From contig NZ_BOQL01000013.1 in assembly GCF_018332655.1 (NCBI RefSeq), positions 33,486 through 97,485 on the forward strand: a DNA stretch of 64,000 bases. The letters are read 5' to 3'. Below, piece by piece: positions 61,444-64,000 of this stretch (positions within the stretch are counted from its first letter, which is position 1; each line of letters begins with the position of its first letter). The translations under genes and the position numbers were made by a program. The notes beneath the pieces are model-generated. The model made no database searches and was not told the DNA's origin. It saw only the letters and a program-made list of their open reading frames with translations. This DNA is from Actinoplanes auranticolor. GTDB lineage: Bacteria; Actinomycetota; Actinomycetes; Mycobacteriales; Micromonosporaceae.

Positions 61444-62244
61444 TCAGCGCATGGCGGCTTCACCGACAGCGGCGTCGGCCGCGCGCAGCAGCTCACGGAG
61501 CATCGCCTTGATGCCCGGCTTGCCCGCGTCGCTCAGACCTGCCTGGATCTGCTGGGTAAGCAAGGACCGTTCGTACGGCGACAGGGTCGCCAGCGCGTGG
61601 TGGTGTAGGCCGGTGGCCAGGAACAGCCCAGCGAGGAACACCTTCGGCCAGGGCAAGGTTCGTCCGGTCTGCACGGCGTTGGTGATCGTGTTAGCCGGCG
61701 TACCGGAGGCGAAGGAATCACACGGCACGTACCGTGCCGTGGTGCCGCGGAACAGCCGGCGGTGCTCTTCACGCCGGACCAGGCCAATGCGAGACAGTCG
61801 GTCGAGGACCCTCGTCTCCGCCCGCTGTTCGTAGGCCAGGTACGCCATCCACACGCTGAGCTGATGGCCGCGCAAACGGTGCCGGTTTTCTTCTGTGACC
61901 GGCGGCGGCCAGCCCCGCTCCGATGCTCGTGGCCCCCACTCCTCGTGCGCTCGCGCCGTCGTTCGCACCGAAGCCGGCGGCGCTGAAGGCAGCCAGGTCC
62001 GCTCTTCAGCCTCGATCTTGACCAACACCGGACGCAAGGCCGGATCCTCCGGCAGCTCACCCGTACTGCGGAAGAGCTCGCCCTCACGCAACTCCAGGAA
62101 TCGACCATGCACCAGCTCGGCCAGCAGCCCGGCCGCCAGCCCAACCCCTAACGGCCGACTACCGATCAGGCAAGAGCCCTTGACGCCGTCATGCGCCGCA
62201 AGCCACAGGTCATCGGTGAGCCGTGTCGGCTCCGCTGACGGCAT
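61444..62244 (-). CDS. GPP34/GOLPH3-family protein
   Basis: The 266-residue protein starts LTDDLWLAAHD and continues with GSRPLGVGLAAGLLAELV, the typical GPP34 N-terminal helices. The rest includes RIGLVRREEHRRLF. In eukaryotes these proteins bind phosphatidylinositol-4-phosphate; in actinomycetes they are common, often near regulators, and their role is unknown. ATG 62244 has GAAGGG upstream; an ATG seven codons earlier is possible. It diverges from the regulator gene at 62667. Confidence 0.85.
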   Translation of the reverse strand: MPSAEPTRLTDDLWLAAHDGVKGSCLIGSRPLGVGLAAGLLAELVHGRFLELREGELFRSTGELPEDPALRPVLVKIEAEERTWLPSAPPASVRTTARAHEEWGPRASERGWPPPVTEENRHRLRGHQLSVWMAYLAYEQRAETRVLDRLSRIGLVRREEHRRLFRGTTARYVPCDSFASGTPANTITNAVQTGRTLPWPKVFLAGLFLATGLHHHALATLSPYERSLLTQQIQAGLSDAGKPGIKAMLRELLRAADAAVGEAAMR

Positions 62245-62666
62245 GACAATGTCCCTTCCGCGCATATACCTTGTCGACGTTGTGGATTGATGAGATGCCC
62301 GGCTCAGGTATTACGGTTTACAGTGGAGCTAAGGACGAGCTGGTCAAGCCGGTATCGCCGGTCGCTTGCCGTCAACAATCACAGAACGACAGGACTGCAG
62401 GCAGGTGGCATTAGTCGGTGTTTTGATCGGCGTTTTTAAGGCGTCCCGGCTGTGGAGAAGGCGAAGCTCGCGCCTGTGTGTCGTTGGCGGACCGGGCAAG
62501 TCCAGTACAGAAGCTTGCCGCAATATGGGTGAGGCAGACTTGTCTGGTGATTCCGTCGCTGCCATCCTGGCCTCACGCACGGCCGCGGCGGTACGTCGTG
62601 CCGGCGTATTGGTCGGAGAGCAACGAACCGGGGGAGGTCCGGCGGGCTGTGGCGCTGCATGACGAA

Positions 62667-63980
62667 GTGCCGAACGACATGCTGATGCGCGCTCGGCGAC
62701 GTCTGCGCTCGCCATCAGGGTCCGGCCGGGAGATGTCGCGTCAGGAGCTGGCCGATGCGGTAAACCGCTACCTCTGGAGCCGGTATCACATCACATCAGA
62801 ACTTGACGCCACGTACATCGGCCATCTCGAACAGGGCAGGCACCGCTGGCCTCAGGCACGGCGGCGCGATGCCTTTCGCGAAGTTCTGGGAGCCGCCACG
62901 GATGCCGAACTAGGCTTCTACATCAACCGCCGGGCCAGACGGTCCAGAGCCGAGGAGGCGGATGGCGACGTGAAGCGGCGCACGCTGTTGCAGCAGTTCG
63001 TCGCTGCAGCGTCCCCGCAAGCGGCTTCCCTAGTCGCGACCCTTACCGCCTACCCGAACAGAGACTCCGCCGCAGGCACTGACAGCCATGCCAACGTCGA
63101 TAGCCTGAACGGGCGAGTGGTCAAGGTCCGTGCTGCTTATCAGAGTGGTCGGTACGCGACCGCCTTCGCGCAGCTACCCGGCCTGATCAACGAGCTACAG
63201 ACCGTGGTGCCGGGGACGGAACCGCTTCAGCGGCGATGGCAGACGGTCACGGCGGAGGCCTATCAAGTGGCCAGTGGATTGCTCCTCAAGGCCGATGAAG
63301 CCGCCTTGGCCCTGGTCGCCGCCGACCGCAGTATCACCGCGGCCCACGCCAGCGGCAGCCCGCTGTCCATCGGCTCCAGCGCCCGCGCTGTCGTGCACAC
63401 GCTCCTCGCCAGCGGTCATCCTGGGCGCGCCGCCCACCTTGCGGTGACCGCTGCCCAACAACTCGAGCGAACGGCTGGGGCACCTTCCATCGATTCGTTG
63501 TCGCTTTACGGCGCTCTGCTACTGCGCGGCGCCATCGCCGCCGCGCGAGATGAGGACAGGCAACTCGCCCACGACCTTCTCGACGAAGCGGCCACTGTGG
63601 GGCGCTTTGTCGGTCAGGACGGCAACGCGCACTGGACGGCTTTCGGCCCTACCAACGTTGAGCTGCATCAGGTCGCCGTAGCCGTCTGTCTTGGCGACGC
63701 CGGCGAGGCGATCGACATTGCCTCCCACGTTGATCTGACACCGATCGTCCTCGCGGAACGTAAGGCCGCATTCGTCATCGACGTCGCGCACGCATTCACC
63801 CAATGGGGCAAATACGACAAGGCGCTGGATGCCGTGCGCACCGCCGAGTCATATGCACCAGAGGAGGTCCGCTCCCGCCGGTCGGTTCACCGCCTCATCG
63901 GTGAGATTGCCGAACGCGGTCCGATCAGGCTGCAGCGAGACGCGCGGGCGTACGGCGTCAGTATCGGTGTCCTTCTGTGA
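62667..63980 (+). CDS. Helix-turn-helix regulator with TPR-like tail
   Basis: The 437-residue protein has an N-terminal XRE-like DNA-binding region (MSRQELADAVNRYLW, DATYIGHLEQGRHRWP) and a long C-terminal helical array with TPR-like pairs (RAAYQSGRYATAFAQLPGLI, WGKYDKALDAVRTAESYAP). This layout is typical of actinomycete regulators next to antibiotic and lanthipeptide clusters. GTG 62667 is preferred, ATG 62679 is an alternative; the frame is open further upstream but without a start signal. The 422-base gap to the GPP34 gene holds no other supported gene. Confidence 0.8.
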   Translation: MPNDMLMRARRRLRSPSGSGREMSRQELADAVNRYLWSRYHITSELDATYIGHLEQGRHRWPQARRRDAFREVLGAATDAELGFYINRRARRSRAEEADGDVKRRTLLQQFVAAASPQAASLVATLTAYPNRDSAAGTDSHANVDSLNGRVVKVRAAYQSGRYATAFAQLPGLINELQTVVPGTEPLQRRWQTVTAEAYQVASGLLLKADEAALALVAADRSITAAHASGSPLSIGSSARAVVHTLLASGHPGRAAHLAVTAAQQLERTAGAPSIDSLSLYGALLLRGAIAAARDEDRQLAHDLLDEAATVGRFVGQDGNAHWTAFGPTNVELHQVAVAVCLGDAGEAIDIASHVDLTPIVLAERKAAFVIDVAHAFTQWGKYDKALDAVRTAESYAPEEVRSRRSVHRLIGEIAERGPIRLQRDARAYGVSIGVLL

Positions 63981-64000
63981 GACCCTAGTAAATAAGGGTT

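Noticed and set aside
62366..62662. 98-residue open frame upstream of the HTH regulator
   Set aside because: No ribosome-binding site, no domain, and its 3' part overlaps the frame leading into the regulator; it looks like intergenic noise.
27062..64000. Second copy of the tRNA-Pro 3' end as a right attachment site
   Set aside because: I read through for the T-arm and acceptor-stem sequence and found no copy; the right end may be outside the window.

Overview
The window is high-GC actinobacterial chromosome. The dense G/C-ending coding, the abundance of GTG starts, the contiguous scpA-scpB-rluB-cmk-der core block and the actinomycete-type secreted enzymes suggest a filamentous actinomycete. 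Micromonosporaceae (Actinoplanes-like) is my inference; no rRNA or species marker is present to prove it.

1-21 kb is ordinary chromosome with many singletons. It holds the end of a GGQ-domain release-factor-like gene, a secreted vanadium haloperoxidase, a PadR regulator with a membrane partner, a molybdopterin oxidoreductase, an M6-type metalloprotease, VOC proteins, a pyrophosphatase-like protein that has lost two metal ligands, a UbiA prenyltransferase, an oxidoreductase/TetR divergent pair, an MFS exporter, a WYL regulator, a secreted subtilase, a YdcF protein, a GT2 glycosyltransferase and a secreted beta-helix protein with LacI-type operators.

21.3-27.1 kb is conserved core: scpA and scpB (both with large acidic low-complexity extensions), rluB, cmk, der and tRNA-Pro(GGG). 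The tRNA marks the edge of a long accessory region that runs to the end of the window.

27.1-45.5 kb is a mobile/defence region. It starts with two convergent paralogous tyrosine recombinases and a frameshifted IS110-type transposase. A roughly 103-bp imperfect direct repeat (31579-31681 and 41982-42085) then brackets two conflict-type systems. The first is a divergent trypsin-NACHT-solenoid giant protein opposite a TPR-like protein plus a Trypco1 (CU044_2847-family) protein. The second is a short prokaryotic Argonaute operon: a DUF4365 nuclease-APAZ protein, a short pAgo with MID-PIWI, and an unrecognised third gene. The Argonaute operon sits behind a promoter that matches the PafBC/RecA-NDp DNA-damage pattern. 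This SPARDA-like three-gene operon is the most exciting item in the window. An A/T-richer two-gene unit (GGDEF protein plus an unknown protein) and a second broken IS110-type transposase follow.

45.5-49.1 kb holds small accessory genes: an AlpA-like HTH protein, two small membrane proteins, two small soluble proteins and a YaaC-like protein. Two of them appear to be transcribed as leaderless mRNAs. 49.2-62.2 kb is a class I lanthipeptide cluster of the FxLD type on the minus strand: precursor, LanB, LanC, a separate SpaB_C/thiopeptide-type elimination-domain protein, the FxLD-system methyltransferase, two acetyltransferases, a DUF574 methyltransferase, an APC permease and a GPP34 protein. A divergent helix-turn-helix regulator with a TPR-like tail follows at the right edge.
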